Assembly: GCF_900116645.1 (NCBI RefSeq) | Contig: NZ_FPBO01000035.1 | Location: 33,537 to 97,536, forward strand | Reading direction: 5' to 3' | Origin: Pseudoduganella namucuonensis | GTDB lineage: Bacteria > Pseudomonadota > Gammaproteobacteria > Burkholderiales > Burkholderiaceae_D | Length of the DNA: 64,000 nucleotides | In this document: piece by piece, positions 18,115-27,396 of the stretch | How the letters are laid out: each line of letters opens with the position of its first letter | Numbering within the stretch: position 1 is the stretch's first letter | Notes under the pieces: model-generated | Told to the model about the DNA's origin: nothing | Database searches by the model: none | The model's input: the letters and a program-made list of their open reading frames with translations, nothing else | Position numbers and translations under genes: made by a program

Positions 18115-18627
18115 TTATTTGTTCACCCTGCGCAGTTCATCGAGGATGAACAGGCCGGCGCCGATGCAGATGGCGGTGTCGGCCACGTTGAAGGCCGGGA
18201 AGTGGCCGATGCCGCGCCAGTGGAAATCGAGGAAGTCGACCACGTGGCCGTACACCATGCGGTCGATCACGTTGCCCACCGCGCCGCCCAGGATCAGCGC
18301 CATGGCCCAGCAGAACAGGCGCTGGCTGGCGTGCTTCTTCAGCAGGTAGACGATGAACAGCGCCGCGCCGACGCCGATGGCGGTGAAGAAGTAGCGCTGC
18401 CAGCCGCCGGCGTTGCCCAGGAAGCTGAAGGCCGCGCCCTTGTTGTAGGCCAGCGTGAGGTTGAAGAAGGAGGTGATGAACATGTCCTCGCCGTAGCGGA
18501 AGGTCTTGTTGATCGTGATCTTGGTGATCTGGTCCAGCAGGATGATGATGGACGCGATGCCCAGCCACGGGGCCAGGCCGCCGCCGCTGGAGGATTGAGT
18601 CGAGAAGCTTTTTTGTCTGGTGGCCAT
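18115..18627 (-). CDS. lspA: lipoprotein signal peptidase
   Basis: Aspartyl protease of the inner membrane that removes signal peptides from prolipoproteins. The 170-residue protein has four membrane helices, and the two catalytic aspartates are in VIDRM (D122) and FNVADTAI (D150); AYNKGAAFSF at 60-69 is also diagnostic. ATG at 18627 is chosen because upstream codons run into a REP-like palindrome. It is downstream of ileS, the standard ileS-lspA arrangement. Confidence 0.97.
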   Translation of the reverse strand: MATRQKSFSTQSSSGGGLAPWLGIASIIILLDQITKITINKTFRYGEDMFITSFFNLTLAYNKGAAFSFLGNAGGWQRYFFTAIGVGAALFIVYLLKKHASQRLFCWAMALILGGAVGNVIDRMVYGHVVDFLDFHWRGIGHFPAFNVADTAICIGAGLFILDELRRVNK

Positions 18628-18680
18628 AGGACTTTGTAATGGAAACGTGGTGGATGTCCGCAATCTCGTAACACGGTGAC

Positions 18681-18773
18681 CGTAGGGCGGAGTGCGCAAC
18701 GCGCATTCCGCCGGATGCATGCGGGCCTGCGCGCATCCGGCGGAATAGCGCTGGCGCGCTACTCCGCCCTACG
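18681..18773. repeat. REP/MITE-like double palindrome between ileS and lspA
   Basis: Outer 13-base arms (CGTAGGGCGGAGT at 18681-18693 and its exact complement at 18761-18773) enclose a second perfect pair of 14-base arms (18705-18718 and 18733-18746). GCGC-rich spacers sit between them. The motif resembles the GTAGGGCGGA-type intergenic repeats common in proteobacteria. It sits inside the ileS-lspA spacer, so it would be transcribed and could form a long stem. Confidence 0.85.
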
Positions 18774-18804
18774 TGTCCCATTCAACGGGGGCGGGTGCGC
18801 GATT

Positions 18805-21669
18805 TTACGCGTACTGGCGCTTTTCGCCCGCGCCGAACAGGTTGCTGTGGCAGCGGCCGCACAGTGTGGCGTGGTCGGCGTGGGCGCCGACGTCGGCGCG
18901 GTAGTGCCAGCAGCGCTCGCACTTGGCCGCCTCGGACGCGGCCACCGTCACCGCCTCGTCGGCCTCCGCCGCCACTTCCTCGGCCAGCGCCTGGGAGGTG
19001 ATGAACACGAACTTCAGGTCGTCCCCCAGGCTGGCCAGCAGCTGGTACTTGTCGCCGGCGGCCTTGATGCGCAGTTCCGCCTGCAGCGAGGAGCCGATCG
19101 CGCCCGAGGTGCGCAGGTCTTCCAGCTGCTTGGTCACGTCGGCGCGCACCGCGCGCAGGGCCGTGTACTTGGCCAGCAGCGCCTCGGCGCCGGCCACGGC
19201 GGGCAGTTCCCAGTACGTTTGCGTGAAGATGGTCTCGTCGCTGGCCTTGAGCGCCTCGGCGCCGGCGAACACCGCCCACGCCTCCTCGGCGGTGAACGAC
19301 AGCATCGGCGACATCACGCGCAGCAGGCTTTGCGTGATGTGCCACAGCGCCGTCTGCGCCGAGCGGCGCGCGTGCGAATCCACGGCGGAGGTGTACAGGC
19401 GGTCCTTCAGGATGTCCAGGTAGAAGCCGCCCAGGTCCTCGGAGCAGAAGTTCTGCAGCTTGGACACCACCGGATGGAACTCGTAGTTCTCGTAGTGCTG
19501 CGCGATCTCGCCCTGCAGCGCGGCCATGTTGACCAGCGCGTAGCGGTCGATCTCCAGCAGTTCGGCCACCGGCACGCTGTGCCTGGCCGCGTCGAAGTCC
19601 GAGGTGTTGGCCAGCAGGAAGCGCAGCGTGTTGCGGATGCGGCGGTACGACTCGGTCACGCGCTTGAGGATCTCGTCGGAGATCGACAGCTCGCCGGTGT
19701 AGTCGGTGGCGGCCACCCACAGGCGCAGGATGTCGGCGCCCAGCTTGTTCGACACGTCCTGCGGCGACACGGTGTTGCCGACCGACTTGGACATCTTCTT
19801 GCCCTCGCCGTCGACCACGAAGCCGTGCGTCAGCAGCGCCTTGTAGGGCGGCGCGCCGTTCAGCATGGAGGACGTCAGCAGCGAGGAGTGGAACCAGCCG
19901 CGGTGCTGGTCCGAGCCTTCCACGTACAGGTCGGCCGGGAATGCGCTTTGCTCCCTATGCGAACCGCGCAGCACCGTCTGGTGCGTGGTGCCGGAGTCGA
20001 ACCACACGTCCAGCGTGTCCTTGTTCTTCTCGTACAGCGCCGCCTCGTCGCCCAGCAGCGTGGCCGGATCGAGCGCCTGCCATGCGTCGATGCCGCTCTT
20101 TTCGATCAGCAGGGCGATTTGTTCCAGCAGTTCCGGGGTGCGCGGGTGCAGGTCGCCGGTTTCCTTGTGGATGAAGAAGGCCATCGGCACGCCCCACTGG
20201 CGCTGGCGCGACAGGGTCCAGTCCGGACGGTTGGCGATCATGCCGTGCAGGCGCGCCTGGCCCCAGTCCGGGAAGAAGCGGGTGGCGTCGATGCCTTTCA
20301 GCGCGGTCTGGCGCAGGGTGGCGCCGCCGTCCTTCGGGTGCGCGTCCATGCCGGCGAACCACTGCGAGGTGGCGCGGTAGACGATGGGGGTCTTGTGGCG
20401 CCAGCAGTGCATATAGCTGTGGTCGAACATCTTCAGTTCGAACAGGGCGCCGGCCTCGCGCAGCGCGTCGCAGATCGGCTTGGACGCCTCCCAGATCGTC
20501 AGGCCGCCGAACAGCGGCAGCGTGGACACGTATTTGCCGTCGCCCATCACCGGTTTCAGGATCTCGTCGTCCTTCATGCCGTGCGCCTTGCAGGAGATGA
20601 AGTCGTCCAGGCCGTAGGCGGGCGCCGAGTGGACCACGCCGGTGCCGCTCTCGGTGGTCACGTACTCGGCCAGGTACATCGGCGAGTGGCGGTCGAAGAA
20701 GGCGTCGCGCGCGTGCAGCGGGTGCTTGAAGCGGATGCCGGCCAGCGCCGCGCCGGCGCAGGTGCCGATGGTGGTGCCTTCGAGCTTGTAGCGCGCCAGG
20801 CAGGATTCAACCAGGTCCTGCGCCAGGATCAGCAGCAGCGGCTGGCCGTCGCGGGTGGTTTCCACCAGCGCGTATTTGACTTCCGGGTGCACGTTGAGCG
20901 CCTGGTTGGACGGGATGGTCCAGGGCGTGGTGGTCCAGATGACGATGAAGCCGTTCTCGGTCGGCAGCTTCGGCAGGTCGAAGGCGGCGGCCAGCTTGTC
21001 ATGCTCGGCGAAGGCGAAGCCGACGTCGATGGCCGGGTCGCGCTTGTTCTGGTATTCCACTTCCGCCTCGGCCAGCGCCGAGCCGCAGTCGAAGCACCAG
21101 TTCACCGGCTTCAGGCCGCGGTAGACATAGCCTTTTTCCAGCATCTTGCCGAGCGCGCGCAGCTCGTCGGCCTCGTTGCTGAAGTTCATGGTCAGGTAGG
21201 GGTTCTCCCACTCGCCCAGCACGCCCAGGCGGATGAAGTCCTTCTTCTGGCGCTCGATCTGCTCGTGCGCGTAGGCGCGCGCCTTGCTCAGCACCTCGGC
21301 GGTCGGCAGGTTCTTGCCGTACTGTTTTTCGATCTGGATCTCGATCGGCATGCCGTGGCAGTCCCAGCCCGGCACGTAGGGCGCGTCGAAACCGGCCATG
21401 GTGCGCGACTTGACGACCATGTCCTTGAGGATCTTGTTGACGGCGTGGCCGATGTGGATGTCGCCGTTGGCGTAGGGCGGGCCGTCGTGCAGCACGAACC
21501 TCGGCCGGCCGGCGGCCGCCTTGCGGATGCGGTGGTAGATCTTCTTCTCTTGCCAATCCTTGACCCAGTTCGGCTCGCGCTTGGCGAGGTCGCCGCGCAT
21601 CGGGAACGGGGTCTCGGTCATGTTGACCGGGTATTTGCTTTCAGCCTTCTTTGGTTTGTTGTCGGACAT
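18805..21669 (-). CDS. ileS: isoleucyl-tRNA synthetase
   Basis: Charges tRNA-Ile. The 954-residue protein has the class I signature HIGH (in GDIHIGHAVNK near residue 71), the KMSKS loop near 622-626 and the C-terminal zinc-binding segment with CERCWHYRADVG and CGRCH near 920-945. The N-terminal editing-domain segments are present and length matches the bacterial enzyme. It lies between ribF and lspA in the conserved ribF-ileS-lspA order. Confidence 0.98.
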   Translation of the reverse strand: MSDNKPKKAESKYPVNMTETPFPMRGDLAKREPNWVKDWQEKKIYHRIRKAAAGRPRFVLHDGPPYANGDIHIGHAVNKILKDMVVKSRTMAGFDAPYVPGWDCHGMPIEIQIEKQYGKNLPTAEVLSKARAYAHEQIERQKKDFIRLGVLGEWENPYLTMNFSNEADELRALGKMLEKGYVYRGLKPVNWCFDCGSALAEAEVEYQNKRDPAIDVGFAFAEHDKLAAAFDLPKLPTENGFIVIWTTTPWTIPSNQALNVHPEVKYALVETTRDGQPLLLILAQDLVESCLARYKLEGTTIGTCAGAALAGIRFKHPLHARDAFFDRHSPMYLAEYVTTESGTGVVHSAPAYGLDDFISCKAHGMKDDEILKPVMGDGKYVSTLPLFGGLTIWEASKPICDALREAGALFELKMFDHSYMHCWRHKTPIVYRATSQWFAGMDAHPKDGGATLRQTALKGIDATRFFPDWGQARLHGMIANRPDWTLSRQRQWGVPMAFFIHKETGDLHPRTPELLEQIALLIEKSGIDAWQALDPATLLGDEAALYEKNKDTLDVWFDSGTTHQTVLRGSHREQSAFPADLYVEGSDQHRGWFHSSLLTSSMLNGAPPYKALLTHGFVVDGEGKKMSKSVGNTVSPQDVSNKLGADILRLWVAATDYTGELSISDEILKRVTESYRRIRNTLRFLLANTSDFDAARHSVPVAELLEIDRYALVNMAALQGEIAQHYENYEFHPVVSKLQNFCSEDLGGFYLDILKDRLYTSAVDSHARRSAQTALWHITQSLLRVMSPMLSFTAEEAWAVFAGAEALKASDETIFTQTYWELPAVAGAEALLAKYTALRAVRADVTKQLEDLRTSGAIGSSLQAELRIKAAGDKYQLLASLGDDLKFVFITSQALAEEVAAEADEAVTVAASEAAKCERCWHYRADVGAHADHATLCGRCHSNLFGAGEKRQYA

Positions 21670-21738
21670 GGTGTTCTTCAGATGTGGTGTATCGGTGAGC
21701 GTTGGGTGCCGCGGAGGGGCGCGCGGCGCGCGCGGCGC

Positions 21739-22710
21739 TCAAATTCGGTCGGTGGCGGTGACGGCGCCGCCGCGCCGGGCGAACCAGGCGCGCGCCTCGG
21801 CCGCGTCGCGGTCGATGGCGGCGGTCAGCGTGGGCAGATCGATGAACTTTTCCTCGTCGCGTATCTTGTGCAGGAACTCGACGCGCACGTTGCGGCCGTA
21901 GCAGGCCCGCGCGTAGTCGAAGATGTGCACCTCGAGCAGCACGCGGCCGGCGTCCTCCACGGTCGGGCGCACGCCCAGGCTGGCCACGGCGGGCAGCGGC
22001 TGGTCGGCCAGGCCGTGCACTTGCACCACGAAGATGCCGCCCAGCGCGGGGCGGTGCGGCACGCGCAGGTTCAGCGTCGGGTAGCCCAGGGTGCGGCCCA
22101 GCTTCTGGCCGTGGATCACGTGGCCGGAGATCGAGTACGGGTGGCCCAGCAGCTGCTCGGCGTGGTGGAAGCTGCCGGAGGCCAGCGCGGCGCGCACGGC
22201 CGAGGAGGAGATCCGGTGGTCGCCGTTCATCACGGTGGGCAGCGTCTCGACCTCGAAGCCGTAGTGCTTGCCGGCCTCGATCAGCATCTGCACGTTGCCG
22301 GCGCGGCGGGCGCCGTAGCAGAAGTCGTCGCCGACCATCAGCCATTTCACGTGCAGGCCGTCGACCAGCACGCGCTCGGTGAATTCCCGCGGCGTCAGCG
22401 CGGCGAAGGCGGTGCCGAAGTGCTCGACGATGACGCGGTCGATGCCGTTGTTCGACAGCGATTGCAGCTTGTCGCGCAGGTTGGCGATGCGGGCCGGGGC
22501 TTTCGACAGGTCGCCCGCCTTCTGCGCGAAGAACTCGCGCGGGTGGGGCTCGAAGGTCATCACGGCCGCCTCCAGGCCCAGGCGGTCGGCGGCGGCGCGG
22601 ACGCGCGCGAGCAGGGCCTGGTGGCCGCGGTGGACACCGTCGAAGTTGCCTATGGTTAATGCGCAGGGCGCGCGCGCTGCAGCATTGGGTAGTCCGCGAA
22701 ATACCTTCAT
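21739..22710 (-). CDS. ribF: bifunctional riboflavin kinase / FMN adenylyltransferase
   Basis: Converts riboflavin to FMN and FAD. The 323-residue protein has the adenylyltransferase domain first, with TIGNFDGVHRGHQALL near 20-35 and the SSSAVRAAL segment near 168-176, then the riboflavin kinase domain with GYPTLNLRVP and HIFDYARACYG. ATG at 22710. It is the first gene of a run that continues with ileS 69 bases downstream. Confidence 0.98.
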   Translation of the reverse strand: MKVFRGLPNAAARAPCALTIGNFDGVHRGHQALLARVRAAADRLGLEAAVMTFEPHPREFFAQKAGDLSKAPARIANLRDKLQSLSNNGIDRVIVEHFGTAFAALTPREFTERVLVDGLHVKWLMVGDDFCYGARRAGNVQMLIEAGKHYGFEVETLPTVMNGDHRISSSAVRAALASGSFHHAEQLLGHPYSISGHVIHGQKLGRTLGYPTLNLRVPHRPALGGIFVVQVHGLADQPLPAVASLGVRPTVEDAGRVLLEVHIFDYARACYGRNVRVEFLHKIRDEEKFIDLPTLTAAIDRDAAEARAWFARRGGAVTATDRI

Positions 22711-22812
22711 GGGAATCTTGGGGGCGAAAAACTGGGCTAAATGGGGGATTATACGGGGTGCGACGGGGATTCACACAAGGAATGCCTGGAGCGCCAAAAC
22801 CAGATGCGGAAT

Positions 22813-22843
22813 CCGGGGTCGGACCCGCGGGGTCCGACCCCGG
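22813..22843. repeat. GGGGTC-GACCCC palindrome
   Basis: Perfect 14-base arms (CCGGGGTCGGACCC and its complement) around a GCG spacer. It belongs to a family of similar intergenic palindromes found at four more places in this window. Confidence 0.8.
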
Positions 22844-22864
22844 CCTTTTGCCCTTGGGTTGGCC

Positions 22865-22902
22865 CCAAAAAAAACGCCGCCTGCGGGGCAGGGCGGCGTT
22901 TT
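22865..22902 (-). terminator. intrinsic terminator of the TPR/exb operon
   Basis: Read on the minus strand, a GGCGGCGTTTT-type stem (11-base arms at 22871-22881 and 22892-22902) is followed by an eight-base T-run. It lies 22 bases beyond the stop of the TPR protein gene, the last gene of the tonB operon. Confidence 0.85.
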
Positions 22903-22923
22903 CGGCGTGCGCGGGGCGGCCGC

Positions 22924-24147
22924 TTACATCGGGTGGTTGGTCTGCATGATCCAGTAGCGGGCCAGCTCGGCCTCGCCGTTGGTGCCCTTGACCGATTTCA
23001 GCGTGGCCAGGCCGGCGGCCTTCTTGCCGGCGTTGATCTGGGCCAGGCCGTAGTGCAGCTTCATCTCTTCCGGACGCTTGGCGGTGCCGAACTTCAGCGC
23101 CTGCTCGATCAGTTTCAGGCCGGCGTCGCCCTTGCCCTCGCTGACCATGGCGTAGCCCAGGTTGGCCAGGCCGTCGGCGTCCTTGTTCTTCAGCAGCTCG
23201 GCTTCCTGCGTGGCGCGGTTCTTCACGGCCTCGGCTTCGGTCTTCAGCGCCAGGTCCTTCAGGCGCTGGTGGCGGCCGGCGTCGGCGCCGGTGCCCAGCG
23301 CGCCCTTCTTGTAGCCCTGGTCGATGATCTTCAGCGCCTCGGCGGTGTTGCCGGTCTGCAGCGACAGCTGGCCCATTTCCATGTAGTCGGCCGGCTTGGC
23401 CAGCAGGCCCAGCGCCAGCTTCAGGCGCAGCACGTCCAGGTTCAGCGAGCTGGAGAAGCCGGGCTTGCCCACCACGCGGTTCAGCAGGTCGGCCCAGTAG
23501 CTGGTCTTCGGATAGCCGCCGGCCAGTTTTTCCAGGGTCTGCACGTAGCCGGCCTTGTCGTTCTGCTTCAGCTGGATGTTGGCCAGCATCTGCAGTTGGG
23601 CCTCGGAGGCCTTGCCGTTCGATTGCAGTTCCTTGGCCGCCTCGGCGTACTTGCCGCTGATGTAGTAGGTCTGGGTCAGCAGTTCGCGCATCTGCGTGTC
23701 GCCCGGATTGTCCTTCAGCGCGCGCTGGATCCAGGTGATGGCTTTCGGGTAGTCCTTGGCGCGGTAGTAGAGGCCGGCCAGGGCTTGCGTGAATTTCGGG
23801 GCCTCGGCGGCGGACAGGCGGCCGGAGTTGACCACCGCCTCGAACGCGCGGGCGGCGGTGTCGTTGTCGCCGGCGGCCGCGGCCGCCGAGGCGCGCACGC
23901 GCTCAATCTGGTATTTCTCGAATTCGGACTTGCCGCCAACCGCGTCGGCGTCTTTCAGCTTGGCCAGCGCTTCCTTGTTCTTGCCCGCTTGCGCCAGCTT
24001 CTGCGCCTCCTGCAGCGGCTTGCCGACTTCGGCGCGGACCGTGTCGGCGGCGTGCGCGATCGAGGTCAGGCCGACCATGGGGGCCGCGGCGTTGAAACCG
24101 ATGGCGGCCATCACCAGGCCGAGATGAGCGAGACGAAACTTGGTCAT
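22924..24147 (-). CDS. exported tetratricopeptide-repeat protein of the TonB operon
   Basis: A 407-residue protein with a signal peptide (about residues 1-33, ending IAHAA) and helical repeats of TPR type, such as AGLYYRAKDYPKAITWIQRALKDNPGD near 125-152 and the C-terminal GYAMVSEGKGDAGLKLIEQALK. It is the last gene after tonB, exbB and two exbD genes on the same strand, so it probably supports the energy-transducing complex from the periplasm, an inference from position. The ATG at 24147 is chosen because it starts the signal peptide; the open frame upstream overlaps exbD. Confidence 0.85.
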   Translation of the reverse strand: MTKFRLAHLGLVMAAIGFNAAAPMVGLTSIAHAADTVRAEVGKPLQEAQKLAQAGKNKEALAKLKDADAVGGKSEFEKYQIERVRASAAAAAGDNDTAARAFEAVVNSGRLSAAEAPKFTQALAGLYYRAKDYPKAITWIQRALKDNPGDTQMRELLTQTYYISGKYAEAAKELQSNGKASEAQLQMLANIQLKQNDKAGYVQTLEKLAGGYPKTSYWADLLNRVVGKPGFSSSLNLDVLRLKLALGLLAKPADYMEMGQLSLQTGNTAEALKIIDQGYKKGALGTGADAGRHQRLKDLALKTEAEAVKNRATQEAELLKNKDADGLANLGYAMVSEGKGDAGLKLIEQALKFGTAKRPEEMKLHYGLAQINAGKKAAGLATLKSVKGTNGEAELARYWIMQTNHPM

Positions 24148-24215
24148 GGGGAAGTAATCTTTCTTAAAAACGAAATAGGCAGGGGATGCCTGCCTATCGT
24201 GGAAAATAATACCGG

Positions 24216-24647
24216 TTATTGGAACTGTTCGTTGCCGACCAGACCAATCTTGGTCACGCCCAGGCGCTGGGCCGAAGCCATCACGCCCGCCACCGCGTCG
24301 TACGACACCAGCTTGTTCGGACGCAGATGCACCTCCGGCTGGTCGGCCTGCGCCGCCACGGTCATCAGCTTCGATTCCAGCGTGGGACGGTCGGGGATGA
24401 CCTGGTTGTCCCACAGGATCGTGCCGTCGAAGTCGACGTCGATCGTGATCACCACCGGCTCCTTGGTGGGCGGCGGCGGGGTGCCGACCGGCATGTTCAA
24501 GTTGACGGAGTGGTTCGCCTTTGGAATCGTGATAATCAACATGATGATCAGCACAAGCATGACGTCGATCAGCGGCGTCATGTTCATTTCCATCATTGGT
24601 TCTGGCTCGGCGTTGCTACCGCCACTCGAACCGACATTCATACTCAT
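24216..24647 (-). CDS. exbD: ExbD/TolR-family protein (second copy)
   Basis: Membrane-anchored partner of the ExbB proton channel. The 143-residue protein has one membrane helix (about 24-42, PLIDVMLVLIIMLIITIPK) that includes the conserved aspartate D28 needed for proton use, and a periplasmic domain. The motif MTPLIDVMLVLLI-type start is typical. It follows a different exbD by 69 bases; the two copies share the helix but not the periplasmic parts, so they likely do different jobs in one complex. Confidence 0.95.
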   Translation of the reverse strand: MSMNVGSSGGSNAEPEPMMEMNMTPLIDVMLVLIIMLIITIPKANHSVNLNMPVGTPPPPTKEPVVITIDVDFDGTILWDNQVIPDRPTLESKLMTVAAQADQPEVHLRPNKLVSYDAVAGVMASAQRLGVTKIGLVGNEQFQ

Positions 24648-24716
24648 GTGTGTTCCTTTCAGAAGATCCGTCCGGACCGTGTGGCGTCCGGACGGCGGGG
24701 GCGACCCCCTGTGGTG

Positions 24717-25142
24717 TTAGCCCCTGTCAGGCGGTTCCGTGATGAAACCGACCTTCTGGATGCCAGCACGCTGGGTGGTGTAGATCACCTTGCCGATGAA
24801 TTCGTAGCGCGTACCGCGGTCGCCACGCACATGCACTTCCGGCTGCGGGACCTTCACCGCCTCGACCTTCAGGAAATCGAACAGCTCATTCGTATCGGCC
24901 ATGCGCTTCTGGTTCCAGTAAATGTCGCCATCCTTGTTGACCACGATGTTGACATTTTCCGGCTTGGTCTGAATCGCCTGGTTGGTCTCTTTCGGCAGTT
25001 CAATCTTCTGCAGCTTGAGCACAACCGGGCTCGTCACCAGGAAGATGATCAGCAGAACCAGCATGACGTCGACCAGCGGCGTCGTGTTGATCTCTGAGAG
25101 GACTGCGTCTTCTCCGCTATCGGAGCCTACGGACATCGACAT
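24717..25142 (-). CDS. exbD: ExbD/TolR-family protein (first copy)
   Basis: The 141-residue protein has a short cytoplasmic tail, one membrane helix (about 20-42) with conserved D25 in TTPLVDVMLVLLIIF, and a periplasmic domain with PEVHVRGDRGTRYEFIGKV. It starts five bases after the stop of exbB, so both are probably translated from one message. The pair plus TonB uses the proton gradient to drive TonB-dependent outer-membrane transport. Confidence 0.96.
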   Translation of the reverse strand: MSMSVGSDSGEDAVLSEINTTPLVDVMLVLLIIFLVTSPVVLKLQKIELPKETNQAIQTKPENVNIVVNKDGDIYWNQKRMADTNELFDFLKVEAVKVPQPEVHVRGDRGTRYEFIGKVIYTTQRAGIQKVGFITEPPDRG

Positions 25143-25147
25143 GGCGT

Positions 25148-26062
25148 TTACCCGACCTTCTTACCAGCCTGTGCCGCGCCTTGGCTGGTGGACATCGCGC
25201 CGGAGATCAGCACGGAGTGCACGTCGGCGGAGAAGGAACGCACGTCTTCCATGGCGGTCTTGTTGCGGCGAACCAGCCAGTTGTAACCCAGCACGGCTGG
25301 AACGGCGACCAGCAGACCCAGCGCGGTCATGATCAGCGCCTCGCCCACCGGGCCGGCCACTTTGTCGATCGACGCGTTACCGGTCATGCCGATGTTGGTC
25401 AGCGCGCCGTAGATACCCCAAACGGTACCGAACAGACCGATGAACGGGGAGGTCGAACCAACGGTCGCCAGGAACGACAGGCCGTCTTGCAGACGCGATT
25501 GCACTTTGTCGACGGCGCGCTGGATCGACATCGTCACCCAGGTCGACAGGTCGATTTGTTCCAGCAGGGCGCCGTCGTGGTGGGCGGTGGCCTTGGTGCC
25601 GGTTTCAGCGATGAAACGGAATGGCGAGCCTTCGGTCAGCGTGGCGGAGCCGGCGGCGATGGAGGAGGCTTTCCAGAACTTGGCCGAGGTTTCCTTGGCT
25701 TGCTTGAAGATCTTCATCTGGTCGATCAACTTGGTGATGATGATGTACCACGAACCCATGGACATCAGGGCCAGGATGATCAGGGTGGCGCGTGGCACGA
25801 AGCCGCCGTTCCACACCGCCTGGAAGCCGAACGGGTTTTCCACTTCTTCCATGTTGCCGTGGCCGCCGGCGGCCGGCGCTGCTGCTGGAGCTGCCGCATC
25901 TGCTGCTGGTGCTGCCGCCGCATCCGCTGGAGCTGCTGCTGGGGCCGACGCGGCCGGAGCAGCCGTATCGGCCATGGCTGGGGCGCTGACCAGAGCGGTG
26001 GCTGCGGTCACCGAGAACAGCACTGCGGCCAGTACAGCGGACAAACGGGTATTCTTAAACAT
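25148..26062 (-). CDS. exbB: ExbB/MotA/TolQ-family proton channel protein
   Basis: Inner-membrane proton-channel component of the TonB motor. The 304-residue protein starts with a signal-like segment and a long Ala/Pro-rich stretch (about 32-70), which is longer than in E. coli ExbB, then the three-helix MotA/TolQ/ExbB domain with VGSTSPFIGLFGTVWGIYGA near 205-224 and VGEALIMTALGLLVAVPAVL near 240-260. GGAGGAAG lies directly upstream of the ATG. tonB precedes it and two exbD genes follow. Confidence 0.96.
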   Translation of the reverse strand: MFKNTRLSAVLAAVLFSVTAATALVSAPAMADTAAPAASAPAAAPADAAAAPAADAAAPAAAPAAGGHGNMEEVENPFGFQAVWNGGFVPRATLIILALMSMGSWYIIITKLIDQMKIFKQAKETSAKFWKASSIAAGSATLTEGSPFRFIAETGTKATAHHDGALLEQIDLSTWVTMSIQRAVDKVQSRLQDGLSFLATVGSTSPFIGLFGTVWGIYGALTNIGMTGNASIDKVAGPVGEALIMTALGLLVAVPAVLGYNWLVRRNKTAMEDVRSFSADVHSVLISGAMSTSQGAAQAGKKVG

Positions 26063-26150
26063 GCTTCCTCCAAATTGATAAAATAATCAGTTCGCTGAAA
26101 TATCAACGAATATTGCTGCTAAGTTGAGACGGTGTTTTGTCCCGTTTTTT

Positions 26151-26813
26151 TTATTCCAGCGTCCAGACGTATTGCATTTGCATCCATGCTTCTTCTGGCT
26201 TGCCATCGGTCATGCCAGGTTTGAACCTGCACCTGCCGATGCCGTTCACCGCGGCCTTGTCCAGGTCCCGGAAGCCACTGGATTTCACGACCTTGGATTC
26301 CTTGACGGCGCCGTCCGTACCAATCAGGAACGACAGCGTCACGGTACCGGTCTCTTCATTACGCAGCGACGATTTCGGCCACTCGGGCTTGGCGCAAGTG
26401 CTGAAATCGGCCACCGCGGGAATGTGCACCGACTTTGCGGGAGGCGCTGGCGGTGCCGGCGGTGCGGCCGGCGCAGGCTTCTGCAGTTCGTTCGTCGCAG
26501 GTTTCACGTTCGTCGCGTTGGCGATCGTGTTCTGTGGCGGCGGTGGCTGCTGCACGTTCACCTCGACCGGAGGGATGAAGGGCGGTGGTGGCGCTTTCAT
26601 CTCTGGCGGTGGTGGCGGCGGCGGCAGTTCCTTGGGCGGCGGAGGAGCGACCTCCTCGATGATCTTGGTCTCAACCGGTTCGATCATTTTGGCGACCAAC
26701 CGCTTGCCCAAGCCCGTCACGATCCCGTAGCCAATCAGGATGTGTAACAGGATTACGATGGTAATACCTGTGTAATTCTTCCCGGTATCTTTCTCGTTAT
26801 GCGTGAAATTCAT
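26151..26813 (-). CDS. tonB: TonB-family energy transducer
   Basis: Links the inner-membrane ExbBD motor to outer-membrane receptors. The 220-residue protein has one N-terminal membrane helix (about 15-36), a proline-rich rod (ELPPPPPPPEMKAPPPPFIP near 62-81), and a C-terminal TonB domain (GTVTLSFLIGTDGAVKESKV; CRFKPGMTDGKP). A TTG seven codons upstream would lengthen it, but ATG at 26813 has a GGAG 9 bases before it. It is the first gene of a five-gene operon with the spacer 26814-27396 upstream. Confidence 0.93.
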   Translation of the reverse strand: MNFTHNEKDTGKNYTGITIVILLHILIGYGIVTGLGKRLVAKMIEPVETKIIEEVAPPPPKELPPPPPPPEMKAPPPPFIPPVEVNVQQPPPPQNTIANATNVKPATNELQKPAPAAPPAPPAPPAKSVHIPAVADFSTCAKPEWPKSSLRNEETGTVTLSFLIGTDGAVKESKVVKSSGFRDLDKAAVNGIGRCRFKPGMTDGKPEEAWMQMQYVWTLE

Positions 26814-26834
26814 GCCTGCTTTCTCCAATACCAA

Positions 26835-27396
26835 CTCTTTTGTACTACTTGAACCCCGTCATGACGACACAACCCTCCAGTCGCACCCGGGACGTCGGCG
26901 AATTATACATACGAATTCTCGAATTTACATAGAATTTTGACCTTTAAAACCGGTTAAATTTCATGTGCTTATTGGCATTTCCTGCCTTGCTGCTGCACCG
27001 TTCTGGCACAAAAAGCAAGAACTCCCGGCACAATTTTGGGGCGCTGATTTTTGTGGCATTATGATATTAACCGTAATGATTGAATAACAAAATTTCGTTC
27101 ATTGAAAATACGGTTTTACATCATAAAAGTTCGGGTGTCGGCGTTGTGGTTCCGCAACTCTAAGTACTTACGCGGATATGAAGTTTAGTAGAAATCCGGC
27201 CGTTTTTGCTAAAAAAACAGTCGAAAATTTTCAGGGAATGTTATGCAACCGGCATGTTTTCGACGGGTCCAGACCCGTCCAACGGTCGCGGCAGGGGAAG
27301 TGCCGGGGCGGGCCTGGTTCCCGCCCCCAAAAACAGCCTTTCAGACGGCCTTTCAGGGCCCTCCGGACGGGCCTCGAATGGCCCTCGAACGGACCC
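26835..27396. other. AT-rich intergenic region upstream of tonB
   Basis: About 560 bases without a convincing gene. The half nearer tonB (about 26900-27240) is much more AT-rich than its surroundings and should contain the tonB operon promoter, but I cannot place -10/-35 boxes or a Fur box with confidence. The other part, next to the spoVR stop, holds GC-rich inverted repeats including GACGGGTC/GACCCGTC arms at 27262-27269 and 27272-27279. Confidence 0.6.

Noticed and set aside
18676..22659. A 1327-codon open frame opposite to ileS and ribF
   Set aside because: It is an exact shadow of two strongly conserved genes on the other strand, has an Arg/Gly/His/Val-rich composition typical of antisense GC-rich frames, and no recognisable domain.
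26835..27180. Fur box upstream of tonB
   Set aside because: The AT-rich stretch has weak inverted repeats but none close to the GATAATGATAATCATTATC consensus that I would trust.
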